The notes: generated by a model from the sequence alone, not told the origin. DNA of 64,000 bases from Liolophura sinensis (GCF_032854445.1 NC_088299.1:8323408-8387407); one strand, 5' to 3'. Positions 34,858-47,280 are shown, counted from the first letter of the stretch. A program made the numbers and translations.

Positions 34858-36783
34858 AAGCATATACATTAACGTCCCATAACAACTGCAACCCGAAAGG
34901 ATAATGCTAAATGAAGTTCTTGCCTGCGTGTTTAGTTATCATTACAGTACTCGTGGAAAGAAGGTCCGTGTGGTGACGCCATTTTCCTTATATCTCTTAA
35001 CCGTTATCAGTTCATCAAGACAGATGGTGCAATTGTTTTCGCTATTGTATTAGTACAACCGCTTGCAAATCTATAACATAGCATACAGACTATTCGGTAC
35101 TCTATCAGACGAATCCTTCCATATGGCTATTATACCTTGGCTTTTTTTCTTATTATATCTATATGTATATGTATTTAGCAATGACAGAGCTAAACCGGTT
35201 TAGTCGTGACCCGCACAAGAGCTACACTGATTATGCCATGATACCAAGGCTTACGCCAGGGCTCTGTCCCGTACTGCTTGATAAATGGCTAGATCAAAAC
35301 CCCCGACGGTGATCTTTACAAGCTGCTAGTCCTCTAGCCGCCCGGCCCAACATGCCCACCATGCATATTGCCCCCTGCGTTTTGTCCAACAGTCCCTGGC
35401 AATATTAATTCAATTAGAGGGAGAAACTGACCGCTGAATCCAGATACACGTGTGAATTAAGGCAAATATACCACGCCGCTGTATAATCCGTTTGCCGGAT
35501 AAAAAGCAGTTCCTGTATTTTCCCCCACCGTATCACCGCCGGTCCATCACTACATTGTCCGATAACAGATTGCTAAAGAGATAGCTGATAAACTGGACGA
35601 CAGCGACGGTAAAAAAAACAACCGAACCGACTTAACCATTATTCGATAGAGCACACATTTAGTCACCTCATCACGTTACCACAACCTTTTCTTCAATCAA
35701 CTCGAATATTGTACTTTTCCTTGAGAAAAACAAAAATCAGCATTCAGTTGCAATTCAAATCCATTTACCATGGTATATTTGACATTGCTTAATTCCTTCT
35801 CCAATCTCACGTTAATAGACGGTTTTCGTAGCGTATATCACGTACCATGTGTTGTTTTCGTTTTTATTCTTGCTAATATTTCGCCTCTCACAAAAATCGA
35901 AGAAGACAAAAACGTGTGTGATAGGCGATCATAAAGACTATATAGTCCGCCTCTGCACGCAAGCTTTCAATGTAATACAACGTAACAAATGTCAAATACT
36001 CGATCAATTTTGACACAAAGAGCCGCCAGACCGGCAGTATTAATGAGCTCGTGTATTATAGACCCATGTACAAATATAACTTACCTGCCGTGATATGCAG
36101 TGAAATCCATGCCCAGCAAGCTGAATACATTCTCCTGCCCACGCCACACCTTTAGCTAGAGTCTCCGAATTAAAAACTCTCCTTCCGCATTCCTCTTACG
36201 AGTTGACATTCCTGTATAGATGTGTTGCTGTCATTATCTTATTGCAGACGACCCCACATTTTCTTACTTCGGAATAAAAACCAAGTAAATTATTCCAATG
36301 TTTTTTGCGGCGTATTTTGGTGTATGTGTTTGTGAAGAACAGATTCCCTTCTGGGCACGTACCAACTAACAGATGATAATCAAACCGTAATGAAACAGCC
36401 ACCGGGAGAAGGCAAACACAGCTATAATGTGAGGTCGGATACAATTTGAAAACGATCACAATATTTGCCTAATCGAATTAGATCACACGGGTCGAGTGTA
36501 ACACCCTTAGGTAAAAAAAGAAGTGACGATAGATCTTTCCCTTTTTTTCACCGAAGCGTAGAAAACAATCCTAGGCTGGTATCGCCCGACTTTTCCGATT
36601 TATGAACGGCCGTGGTATGGCTTGTATTTCTCACATCTCCGTCCGTTTGGCGTGTCTAATCCGACTGTACTTTATACCCCAACCCGTCAGAGTTGGACCG
36701 ACGCAGCAAGCCCGTGTTTCCCCAGTGAGTCTCCCTCCCACTTGCTTTCAATGAGGGACGGGCCTAGTCCAAAGAGCGCGTAG
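34858..36783. other. Low-repeat intergenic DNA
   Basis: No tandem array and no dispersed family of this window occurs. A C-rich stretch at 35280-35560 (GCCGCCCGGCCCAACATGCC) is richer in G and C than its surroundings. No exon could be recognised. Absence of repeats can mark functional DNA but does not prove it. Confidence 0.4.
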
Positions 36784-37069
36784 AACTACCCTCAACCGTT
36801 CTCGCTTAAGCGCGCCAACATTTGGCTGGCCAGGAGCGAATTCCGATCGGTCGGTAGTCGGGTCTTGACGATAGCTTCTGTGCTTCTCTCTGGCTGCCGG
36901 AGTGTGGAAACAGCTGACACCGAGCATAGACGGGTTCTCTACCCCGAGCAACTCATGTATCAGCCGGCGAGCGACACTGGATCAGCAACTTTAAGGGAGT
37001 GGATGAGAAATCTTAACCGGTTCTCAGAGCTACTCGATGAAAGCATTATGCTGACCGCCTCAGGGTGCG
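36784..37069 (+). CDS. Candidate exon, unknown protein (low confidence)
   Basis: The frame is open from 36784 (after a TAG at 36781-36783) to 37107, about 108 codons, in a segment visibly richer in G and C (CpG included) than its flanks. It lacks an early ATG; the first in-frame ATG is at about 36955, so it would have to be an internal exon or use an upstream start. The encoded residues RVLYPEQLMYQPASD and LREWMRNLNRFSELLDES form a plausible amphipathic helix. A weak donor, AGG|GTGCGT, follows at about 37070. No family is recognised. Confidence 0.17.
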
Positions 37070-37660
37070 TTACAGTATACAATAATACTCAAAGCTACGT
37101 GTCCTTTTAACATTCTCATGTTAGCCTTTTTCCACCGTTTGCGAGACAAATTGATGGTATGGCTCTAAATCCACCTTCAGGCAGAAACGCGCGAAATTCT
37201 CCAATATAGTCTGTTTCAGTGGATTCTTCGGACAGTTTTATGTACCGTACATGTAAACATCTCCACTGACAAAAGCTCTGTGGCGCTCATAAAACCATGT
37301 ACAACAGCTCATTTTTTTCTTGAAAATGAAATAATTTCCAGATTATCGGCACGCCGTTTTCACTTGGACTCCCGGCTGCGGGGATGTTCTTTTAAGATGT
37401 TCGGGCCGTCATTAAAACCACATGTCCGCATACCCTGTGAGGAATTCTTATCAAAGGTTGATACACGATCCATTCACCCCACTCGATGTACGCCTTTTCT
37501 CCTTTTCGACGGCGAATCTTAGGAAACATCGCGAGGATACGGTCACATGAATCTTGATTTTACAGACAGGGTAGCTTGGTGGATGCTGCGGTAATTTTCC
37601 CCGTGGACAATACAGATCGCACATGGCCAAAGCGAGGCACACCAGCCAACGATCAGAGCG
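37070..37660. other. Intergenic DNA, nothing recognised
   Basis: Moderately GC-rich, without dispersed repeats. Short ORFs only. Confidence 0.4.
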
Positions 37661-38170
37661 GACTAATTAATAAGTGATATAGCGGTCGCCGGAAAAGCGA
37701 TCAAAACTGCAATACTCCTGGCTTCCGTATACAAACCAATCATGTAAATTATCCACCAATGATCAGCCCTCTTAGAGATAATTACTTCGTTATTAATTGT
37801 CCAATGATCGTCAGTTTCTCACAGACGTAACAAGGTGACATTTATTTTCATCTTGCCAAGCGCGGGTTCTCGCCGATTTACAGAACCCTTTTTTTTTTTA
37901 ATTTTTGCGATTGAATCTCATTTGCTGGCAAGTCCTTGGCGTGAAGGGTTAACAAGACAAGCGATCAATGAATGATTAGCAGAGCAATTACTCACACAAA
38001 TAACCAATCCTTAACACATCCTCCTCATTATTTTGGTCCATTACAATTTTAATTAGCGGTTTTAAAAAAAACTCATATAACGGAGTCCAATGCGGTTCAC
38101 ATGCATGCATCTTCGATGAATCAAATGCTAACAAAAAAACCAAAAAAATCAATCAACATATCCAGCCGAT
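37661..38170. promoter_or_regulatory. Possible regulatory DNA rich in TAAT cores
   Basis: Homeodomain-type cores cluster here: GACTAATTAATAAG near 37661, GATAATTACTTCG and TTATTAATTGTCC near 37785, and TTTTAATTAGCGG near 38048, together with CCAAT at 37735, 37761, 37801 and 38001. No repeat family of the window is present. AT-rich DNA yields such cores by chance, so this is a weak call. Confidence 0.15.
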
Positions 38171-39008
38171 AATCGATATCTTTTTTTTAATTAGTCATCT
38201 AAATATTGCCTTGTAGTATGAGGTATGAAGGTTTGCCTCGGTTGAATAATTCGTTTTCAGTTGTCACCATTTTTCATAATGCTTAATACGCCTGTTCGTA
38301 TATGCATGCACGTGATCCATCACTTTTTATTCAGACCTACACATAAAATATCATATTTTCTGAATCGTGGAAGAAAAAAATAGATAATTAAACTGTTTAT
38401 CCATAATATTCATGAGACAGATGAGTCGCGGAGATAAAGACACCCTGCTGGTTACCTGTCTGATACACCGGGGCCGTATACTGTACCTAGCAGATCATCT
38501 ACTGCAAAAACTGCCACACGGCTGGATTTTATCACTTACATCTATACCCAGTTTTTTTTGGACTGGTGGCTTTTTGGAACTGTATAAATACAATTAAAAG
38601 GCACATTGCCTCTAAGAGGGTCCCCTGTAGAGCATCTGTCACTATTCGCCAAGTTTTGTTGTTATTTCGTTCTAGATAACGAAGAGGAAAAAGGGGTTGA
38701 GTTGGGGGTACGGCGATGGCATCGCTTGACCATCTTTTCCCTTTGGCTGACCGCTGGGCAGTGTCCTTAGACAAACACAGACATATGTCCACTTCAGTCT
38801 GTGTTTTCAGGTTTGTTTCATTAGCTCAGGGGTCTCAGTTACAAAGGCCGGTGTTCTGAAGAACACATGCCTCATGAAGTGACCTATGATATCAGCGTTA
38901 CCAGCTACTCCCTGCCATGATCCACTGAAGCTCCTTTGGCGCAACATTCACCAACCTTTGTGTTTTTTTCGCATTCGCTATCCTGCATATAGGCCTATAC
39001 TACAGGCA
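38171..39008. other. Intergenic DNA, nothing recognised
   Basis: Short ORFs only. Confidence 0.45.
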
Positions 39009-39256
39009 CCTAGACCAGTGAAATCTAATAAATTACAATGAGCAGTCTTTACATATTTTTCTTACGGTACCTAATTCTGCTTAAGCTTAAGTGTTATATA
39101 GGGGGCGAGTAAATTTACTACAACGTTAAGCATTTACCCGAACACGGTAAGAATAATCACGTGGAAGGTTGAAAAGAGGCCGTGTTTCACCGGTTACGTG
39201 TGACCATTGCCAGCTATCACACTGTCGTCGCTGCTCTGATTTTACTCACTATAATG
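39009..39256 (-). repeat. Family B element, diverged copy
   Basis: CTAGACCAGTGAAATCTAAT, TACCTAATTCTGCTTAAGC, GAAAAGAGGCCGTGTTTCAC, CGGTTACGTGTGACCATTGC and CACACTGTCGTCGCTGCTCT lie in the same order as in the copy at 4021. The far end is missing. Confidence 0.7.
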
Positions 39257-40022
39257 AAAGTTTTTTTATTATATCCTCTTTGGCTTAGACTTAAATAGTC
39301 ACTTTTTCTGAGCATATGTTATATATACTAGAATGAGACCACACTGGTTATAAATTGAACTATTACCGCGCTACGGCATTTTTGTAGAAAGAAAAAGAGA
39401 AGCGATGTACAACTAAGCGTTGCATCATTCGTTGCATCAAAGGATGGAAAAGTTAGTAAAAACACATGTATTTTTTTCTTGCCCACCCTTAATGAGGCCG
39501 GATACACAGAAAGAGCGAGGGATCTCAGTTAGAAACAAAAAACCAAATAGCATTGCACAGCTTTTCTGATTACCGCATCATTTCCCATTGCCGACAGTTC
39601 ACGCCCACAATATAACAAGGTATTCCTAAGGTCTAAATGCACGCTGTCCAGATCTTGTGACGCCATGCTTGTATAATGGGGAGCAATTTCTGTTCAAGAT
39701 AGCCCATTTTTCAACATTCGATAAGGGTTCTATAGCAGAGGCGTGGTATTACTATGTAGTATTCTATATCGTTATAATTTTACCAGAAGGAAAATGTATA
39801 TAAGATTCATGTGGTTTAAAGTTCGCCAGACAGTGCTGAATTGATCATAAAGGTTCTTTTATCTAACTGATTACATCTTTTTTGTGAATAAGTGAATAAA
39901 TTGCACTGCTAATACAATCAAGCTATGAACATTCACCACGTATATGTGCCAGGTTAATGGCCATCCTCTTTGCATGCTTTGATCTATGGAATATATACTG
40001 ACAAAGTTACTATACAAAGTTA
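39257..40022. other. Intergenic DNA, nothing recognised
   Basis: No recognisable feature. Confidence 0.45.
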
Positions 40023-40100
40023 AATTTATTTATTTTACTTCGTTTGTATTTTACGCCGTAATCAAGAATATTTCGTTGACACGACAGCGGCTACAAAGTA
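40023..40100 (-). repeat. SINE family A 3' end fragment
   Basis: TTTATTTATTTTACTTCGTT, GTATTTTACGCCGTAATCAA and GAATATTTCGTTGACACGAC match the last 80 bp of family A. The body is lost. Confidence 0.7.
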
Positions 40101-40179
40101 GGTACTTGACACTATAAGTTTGTATGTATGTACATACCATATATATCCTAGACAGTGATGCGTAACGCATGCAATATTT

Positions 40180-40457
40180 ATGCGACGACAGTGTGATAGT
40201 TGGCTGTAGCATGATGTTATCATCATTTACACACGTATCCAGTGAAATACGGTCACTGGTCAATTCACCTCAGTTAGGGTTTTAATCTAACTGTTCATGT
40301 AAATGCATAAATAGGAGCAAATTACGCGGCCCATAGCACCATGAGTTAAGGTAGAAAAATTGCAGTGACGTTAATTGCAATTTATTAGACTTCACTGGTC
40401 TAGAATTTATCAAAATGCTGTGTTGTCATCAGAGTTAACATAAAATAACAGTGTAGT
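40180..40457 (+). repeat. Family B element
   Basis: Runs from GCGACGACAGTGTGATAGTT through GTGAAATACGGTCACTGGTC, TTCACCTCAGTTAGGG, CATGTAAATGCATAAATAGG, GCAGTGACGTTAATTGCAAT and TCTAGAATTTATC to GCTGTGTTGTCATCAGAG. Well preserved; lacks only the first 40 bp and the last 30 bp. Confidence 0.78.
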
Positions 40458-41964
40458 GTTCCTTGAATTCTTTGCGCGTGTCCAACAGGCGCACATGCAC
40501 AAAAAGGTTCGTGTTTTTCAGCTCTCAAGCATCTGCTCAAATTCTGACATGCTTCTTAACTGCAGGATGACGCTAAGAACTGGAAACAATGTAATCTAAA
40601 GAGACAGGAATTGATTGTACGTTTTTTCTTGAACTCGTTCAGTCTTCAAGAAACATGGCAGAATTATGTAACAGTTCATATGGTCTTGACGCAGTGATAT
40701 AGCTGACTAATTAAAACCGCAGTACACAGCTTTTGCAATTAGGTGCTCGTTAAGCCTAGGAACGAAGTTTGTCCGACCTATCCGACGCTCACAGATAATT
40801 CCAAACATGTAACATTACGTAACGTTGTTAAGGTTATGTATATATAGTAACAGCCTATAGAGATGGGCGGGGAAGCCTATCAGGTAAGCAATGCGTAATA
40901 AACAGCTTAAATGAGCAGCATGAGCCATGAGTAGGATATTGGTGAAATTTCTTAGAGAAATGTAAATACATGACACATCTTCCAGCTAGAGTTCTAATCT
41001 CACTTTATTCATGAAGATTCAAACTCAGGATTTATAACCATAGCAACATCCGCTAATCCAATTCATGGTTTCAAGAAACCGAGTTCCTCGCAAGGAGTTC
41101 CCCTGATTACTTTTCCAGAAAAAAATCTTTGGGCTGTTTATGTCCAAAAGTCAAAAAAAGGGGCCATAATTTTGTCCAAAATGGACTTTATCTGTTACTT
41201 CTCATAGTGGAGTCATGTACCAGTCTCCATTTAATACAACGAACTGCTGAAGCCCGTAAAGCTGTTTGCTGAAGGACGGACGTACTGATGGACTGATAGA
41301 CGGGGTACAGATCTATATAGTCTTCTCCACGTATACTGTTGGGGGCTAATAAGGGGAACTTTTTTAAGTTTAGAAAAACACCCCAAGCATTCATATACAT
41401 GTATATAGAAAACATATAAACTTGTTTTCAATGTTTTGTGGTCTTCAGGAATCAAGAACGTTATCAGTATAAAGGTATGATAGTATATTTAGTTATGTCG
41501 TATATAATATCTCATATAACTAAAAAGAACAAACGACAAATTGCACTAATACTGACGCTAAATTTGGAGCAAATAAAGAGGGCAAAGCACCAACGACCCA
41601 ACTGTTCAGTTTGTATACTGCATGTACATACATATCTGATCATCCCTGGAACTATACACGAGCAGAATTCATATTCCCGATTCATTCTTGAAAGTAGTTT
41701 ATTAAATTGAAATGTAGAATTTTTTATTCCTAAAAATGGTTTATTCAACATAATGTGACATGCCTTGTCAGTCAGCGTTTCTTGGAAGTCTTGACATTAG
41801 CTCTACAGGATCCTGTCTTACAACACTACCGCGGCGATACGTATATATATATATATTGCCAAGCACGTTACAGTAGGCGACGCCAGGAACAGGATCACAA
41901 CGTGCCTAAAAAGTCTGTCCAAGCGGTATTCTTTGTTCATTGCTCTCACTGTTCTGTCCATAGA
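40458..41964. other. Intergenic DNA, nothing recognised
   Basis: Short ORFs only, including a 90-codon ORF at 41438-41710 without recognisable family. Confidence 0.45.
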
Positions 41965-42060
41965 GCAAAGAGATATTTCACCGCACTCAAGAATATTTCA
42001 CTTACAAGACGGCAGAGTGGGGCTGGGCAGGTTTGGGGTGGGGGGGGAGGATTTCACAGG
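41965..42060 (-). repeat. SINE family A 3' end fragment
   Basis: AGATATTTCACCGCACTCAA and GAATATTTCACTTACAAGAC match family A. The rest is replaced by G-rich sequence. Confidence 0.5.
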
Positions 42061-43440
42061 CATTGCAACGTCTAACAGGAGAGAATGGTGATTTGTTGTT
42101 ACTCAGCTTGGAACCCACAAATTTAGGCGAGAAATGTTCTTCATTCAACGCTTTCAGAAAAAATAGGTATTCGAATATAAGTACAAGCTGGTCTGGCAAA
42201 CTGGTAAACCCTGCACCGTATGAGAGAGGGAATTCACCTTATGCGTGAATGTAAAGGACAACGATATGCACACGCATTATTCTTCATTTAAGATTCTTCA
42301 ATCTGCCCTGCAGGCTCACTCCCCTAATGCAGCGGTATAGCCTTTTGCCATCTACCTCTGCTGAGAGAGCATGCAAATGTGACACACATGGCCGATTAAA
42401 ATTCCTTTCGGAACGACCAATAGAAACGACAGTACCATCGTATAAGCAGTAACATGCTGTCGTTGTAAAGTTACTTCGACAGCGTTATAGAGCTAGAGCT
42501 CTGAACAGAGCGGGAAGAATGGAGTTATGGTTCAACTGTGGACGAAGGGTGACACCAGGGCTCGTAATTACAAGTGCCTACCAAGACACTCAGAACAGGT
42601 ATGAACTCCGCCTCCACCTGGAGCTGGTAAAGTGTTCTGCAGTGAAGAATCAATGTACAAATTTCAAATTTCTAGAGCAAAACATTTTAAATGTAGGTGG
42701 GTTTGAATTTCTTACCTCAGTCTTAAGACCTTTGATATGGGCCTATAGGTACTGCTGAAGTAGTTTTTTTTTCTTGATAACGCTAGACTTGTTGGTCGTC
42801 ACCATACATGCCCCTGTGTGAGTTACCGGAATATTAATTAACTCACACACTCCAGTGTATTCGTTTGCAAAGGTATTTTGCTCGCCTGGAGTGTTCATTG
42901 GCTAACCGCTGATTAAGCCACTTTCCATTTGTATCATTCGACAGAGCATAGAGAATCGATAGATTCGAATGGTCTGTCGTAGGGGTAGTAGCTCGCATAC
43001 ATGGCTCTGCGTAGGTGTACACCAATCCCCCTCTAGGACGTGATGAATGAAGGCTTTCGTCGTAACCTTGCTATATTCGTAAATGGTGACCATAAAAAGG
43101 CTGTTTTGTACCGTCTAGTTGTCTCTAAAACCTGTTGGTTTTCATTTTTATTGTCCCTTTCGTAAGAATTTACTACGCTCATATAAGCTCCCAGCTCTGC
43201 TTCGGTTTAGTATTTGACAACCCAGTATTACCGAACGCCTTTTCATGGGGCCGGTCGATGGTTCTGGGGGACTATAAACGCTATTTCTTGTTAATTCCTG
43301 GGAAGAATGCCGTAAACCCTATCGAGTAGGGTGATTTATAACAAACGCATTGTGATACTCCGTGTAGCGTAACTCTGTTTGCTGTGCTTTTGGTTGAACT
43401 AATTGGTTTAACAGTTTTCAGTACTTACGATGTAAATGAC
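42061..43440. other. Intergenic DNA, nothing recognised
   Basis: No recognisable repeat or gene. Confidence 0.45.
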
Positions 43441-43620
43441 TACAGCAAAGAGAGAAAACGCAGAGCAGCGACGACAATGTGATAGTTGGCGAAGATCTGT
43501 GAAATACGACCTCTTGTCAGTAAACCCCGGTTATATTGACTTCTCGTGTATATATGTTTAAACAAGTAGTAAAAATATGCAGTGATGTTAATTATCAGGC
43601 TTCACTGTTCTATAGTACTA
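43441..43620 (+). repeat. Family B element, internally shortened
   Basis: Starts TACAGCAAAGAGAGAAAAC, CGCAGAGCAGCGACGACAAT, GTGAAATACGACCTCTTGTC; the middle is shortened; it resumes at TATGCAGTGATGTTAATT and ends near CTTCACTGTTCTATAG. A family C fragment follows directly. Confidence 0.68.
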
Positions 43621-43624
43621 CTCT

Positions 43625-43735
43625 GACGATCATACCGAAGACACCAGACATGACACCCCACCCAGTCACATTATACTGACTCCGGGCTAACCAGTCCTGT
43701 TTCCTTGCTCTAACCTCAGTGCTGAGCGTAAAACC
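43625..43735 (-). repeat. Family C fragment
   Basis: ATACCGAAGACACCAGACAT, GACACCCCACCCAGTCACAT and GGGCTAACCAGTCCTGTTTC closely match 14790-14880. It abuts a family B copy, so one probably inserted into or beside the other. Confidence 0.7.
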
Positions 43736-43800
43736 AGATAGCTATGGGGTATGATTATATCAAAATACATGCCCTGATCTTGTTACGGTGAAAAATCTTG

Positions 43801-43945
43801 TGATTTATTTACTTCATTTATTTGATTGGCGTTTTACACCATACTCAAGAATGTTTCATTTAAACGACAGCGGCAAGCATTATGGTGAGAGGAAACCAGG
43901 CTAAACCCGGGGGAAACCCACGACCATCCGCACGTTACAAGCTTC
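43801..43945 (-). repeat. SINE family A, half-length copy
   Basis: The tail TTATTTACTTCATTTATTTG is followed by GATTGGCGTTTTACACCATA, AACGACAGCGGCAAGCATTA, CCCGGGGGAAACCCACGACC and ATCCGCACGTTAC. It stops before the tRNA-like head, as expected for 5' truncation. Confidence 0.8.
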
Positions 43946-45245
43946 TGGTCACAGCCTTAAAAAGTCATAAATATATGTTGCATATCTATATTATTGTCGA
44001 TTTTCAGTCATGTTATAAGGTTATGGCCTTACATACGATTGTCTCCGGCGTCCAGTTTTTCTTGACGATGAAGTCGACATGGTCAGTACGTAATATGACA
44101 TTTGATGATCATTTTCTAGCTTTATATATCAGCTTTACATAAATGCATCTCCGAAAGTTAGCTTTCTAGTTTCTCGCAAAATTACATACCTAAAGTGTAC
44201 TTAAGGTCAAACATAATGTGTGCCTCAAATGAAAGGTAACAGTGCACTGTGCACAGAAGTACTTAACATTTTTTTCTTACAAAGAGTGAAAAAGAGGTGG
44301 GTTCTTTGAGACAATATTTTCCAAACAATTTTCATTTTGAGTGCCACTAAACATCACTAAAACTCATCAAAATCATCTTAAGGTTGTTCACTAAACATGA
44401 TTTTACAGAAAATAACCATTTTCAAAATGTTCTCTGTAGGCAAATAAGGGAAATTCTTTTGAAGAAAGTTATATATGTGACGTCACATCACTCAGATGTG
44501 GCCCGAAAAGGCCACTCTATTAGCATCCTGCAACCCTTGATACAGTTCTCCCTCGCTCACATCGATTCATGATCGTGACGATCAAATGAGGTTTTAGGCC
44601 AGATGACCAGATATTTACTTGGAAACCCTATAATCTTACTCCGAAATATGCCGCAATAATAATAACCCATTGCAAAGATGGTGTGCTCCTGATGTTTACG
44701 GAGATACGCGAGGAGACCCGAAGTGTGGCGAAAACACGCCATTTGTTGCACCATGACTCGGCAGATTGTCCAGGTCGGGCGTAAATCAAATCAATAATTG
44801 ATAATGATGTGAGATAATAAGTGGTACTTTCCCCGAGGGATATTGACCAACCACATAGTTTTGTTAAGACTAAGAGTCCCCCGGGCCTTAGCAACAATCA
44901 TGGCATCATGGCTGGATGATACTGCTCTTGACTATATTATGACCGCAATCTGGTATGTCAAATAGAATATCGCTGAAATGGAGATCTTGGCCATTGGAGT
45001 TTCGGCTGTTCGGAGGGTGCAGCCATAATGCGAAACCAATATTGCACGAAGTGACCGGGTCATCTCGACCGATACGGAGCCTGTTATCTTATTGACGAAT
45101 GACATGGTCCCAAGATGGTCAATGTGGATAGACACATCGTATCTAAATCATCTCCAGCATGTCCAGTTCATATGTATATATAGCTATGCATAGCTGTGCA
45201 GCAATATGGGTTACTGGTTAATGATCTGTCAAAATGGCCACAAAA
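43946..45245. other. Intergenic DNA with one CRE-type site
   Basis: An exact TGACGTCA occurs at about 44478-44485 within GTGACGTCACATCAC. Otherwise nothing is recognised. Confidence 0.4.
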
Positions 45246-45258
45246 ATATGTTTTCATT

Positions 45259-45487
45259 TTATTTATTTAAATGTATTTGTTTGATTGGTGTTTTACGCTG
45301 TACTCAATAAAATTTCACTTCTACTACGGCTGCCATCATTATGGTGGGGAAGAAACCGGGCTCGGGGAAACCCACGAAAATCCGCAAATTGCTGTCAGAC
45401 CTTCCCACGTACGTCCGCAGAGGAAGCCAGCGTGAGCTCACATGAAGTTACCGCATTGGTGAGAGGCCCCTGGGTCATTGCGCTGTT
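45259..45487 (-). repeat. SINE family A with probable target-site duplication
   Basis: The tail on the left is TTATTTATTTAAATGTATTT, followed by GATTGGTGTTTTACGCTGTA, the body with ATTATGGTGGGGAAGAAACC, CAGACCTTCCCACGTACGTC and the head side CCTGGGTCATTGCGCTG. Flanks ATATGTTTTCATT (45246-45258) and ATATGTCTTCAAT (45488-45500) agree at 11 of 13 bases. Confidence 0.82.
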
Positions 45488-45610
45488 ATATGTCTTCAAT
45501 GAAAACTAGTGACTGCTTCTCTTAACATCAATCCGTCCTAATTTCGTACACATAATACACTTTTTTAGTTCTTTTGGTTGTTTGTATTGAACAAAATGGG
45601 AATATAGGCC

Positions 45611-45680
45611 TTCCGATGATTGACCTGGAACGTCCACTGGTTGACGACTGGTATACGAATGTCTGTTTTGATGCCCATAG
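45611..45680 (-). repeat. Family D fragment, inverted
   Basis: ATTGACCTGGAACGTCCACT, GGTTGACGACTGGTATACGA and ATGTCTGTTTTGATGCC are the reverse complement of the first 70 bp of family D. Confidence 0.7.
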
Positions 45681-45780
45681 ATTCTAAGCAGAAAAGATAA
45701 TATTAATATTATTAATATAATATTCAACATCCGTAAACTTTAAATAATTAATGCAAGAGAAATTAAATATAAGTAAGAGG

Positions 45781-45840
45781 TACAGCACAGAGAGATAGAC
45801 CAGAGCAGCGATTACAGTGTGATTGTTGGCACATGGTCAT
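45781..45840 (+). repeat. Family B fragment (start of element)
   Basis: TACAGCACAGAGAGATAGAC, CAGAGCAGCGATTACAGTGT and GATTGTTGGCACATGGTCAT match the first 60 bp of family B only. Confidence 0.65.
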
Positions 45841-46067
45841 AAAAACAATCTGACGTTCATAAAATCACACTTGATTTACAAGTAAGATGTATGAATTCGC
45901 TTTTCGAATCGCATTGCTTTATAATGTTAGAATATTTGTCTGATGCTTACACTTTTTACTCCATATTTAAGGTATGTAATGTGAATTGAGAGAGTATACT
46001 GTATTCTTGCAGTGAGTTTAAAAAATTGGTGTTCACTTCAGTGATAGGCATAACTTCCAGAAAGAAC

Positions 46068-46228
46068 CATACGTGTAATCTAAACATTTAAACACATACG
46101 TGCAACCTAAATTTTTAAACACATACGTGTAACCTAAAGATTTAAACACATACGTGCAACGCAATTTTTCAAACACATACGTGTAACCTAAACATTTAAA
46201 CACATATTGTAACCTAAACAGTTAAACA
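46068..46228 (+). repeat. 27-bp minisatellite, six units, each with a TACGTG motif
   Basis: Five 27-bp units start at 46068, 46095, 46122, 46149 and 46176; a sixth of 26 bp is at 46203-46228. Each begins CATACGTG[T/C]AACCTAAA and ends ATTTAAACA. The TACGTG core is intact in five units and lost in the sixth, which reads CATATTGTAAC. Confidence 0.93.
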
Positions 46229-47280
46229 CAGTTATGCAGTATTGATTTATCTTTAAAGAATGAACGTATCTGAAAGATTTTAATTTTATGTGTAATGATA
46301 TTTCATAGTCTGCGGTTTCCGTGTCTTATCACACAGAGTGAATGGCATAATTCGTATGGATTTATCGTTACCTAGCTCTGTTTATTGCAGTATCTTTTAG
46401 CGACTTTAATACAAAGAACCATTGTCGAATTGTGAGGCAAAAGCATACACTGGCAAAGGTATGCAAATATACAAAGATAACTGAACCATTCTGTAACACT
46501 GATGTCACCTGGCTGTGTATAAACAGGAAGGCGTCACTACAAAGTCAACAAACATTACCACCTTTGCGTGATAATCGTTGAAAGCAATTCGACCATGAGG
46601 GATACTCGAAAGACTTAAATTAAGGTTCAGTAGAGTTGATTTTACGACTAACTCTTCGACTTGTTACACTTAACAATCCTTTTCTAGATTCTTATTTTCC
46701 TCCGTACAGGGTTATTTGTTACATGCTTATCCCACAGCTGAAGACGATTAAAGACATGCAATAAGTACGATGTTACACTCTTGTATATGGTACGGACTGA
46801 TACTGCCAATAAGAGGTGTGGCTTTACCGGGTGTTAAACTCCGGACGCCAGTACTTTTTATCTCTTAAAGTACGGAAACAAACTATACAGTGTTAGGTGA
46901 AATGCGTTATATATACTATAACGGGTACGGAGACCCCCGTATAAAGGTGGGTGTAAAATGTTCTATGCGGACAACGTTGATAGTCAATATCCACTTGCTC
47001 CCATTGTTTATAGAACTGTAAACAGAGCGTTTGTTGAAACCTCTCCGCACCTATGTTGACTGTCATGTGACACCGGTTTATCACAAGTTGAAGGCGTTAA
47101 GGATATGCCACTATTAAGAGCTCTAAAGCATGGTATCTTTGTTTAGTGTGGTGCAATAGCTTGGCTATACTATATGAATTCTTCATGGTGTGTAACGGCA
47201 CAGCGCCGTGTGTGTAGGCTGGCGCACTTATAACGAGCTTTGTTCAGAACGACTTGTACTCTGCTGATGGACTAAGCATT
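46229..47280. other. Intergenic DNA, nothing recognised
   Basis: No recognisable repeat or gene. Confidence 0.45.

Noticed and set aside
36900-37050. Neuropeptide F-like helix (LREWMRNLNRF)
   Set aside because: The helix pattern is suggestive, but the characteristic C-terminal RPRF-amide and the cleavage site are absent and no signal peptide is visible.
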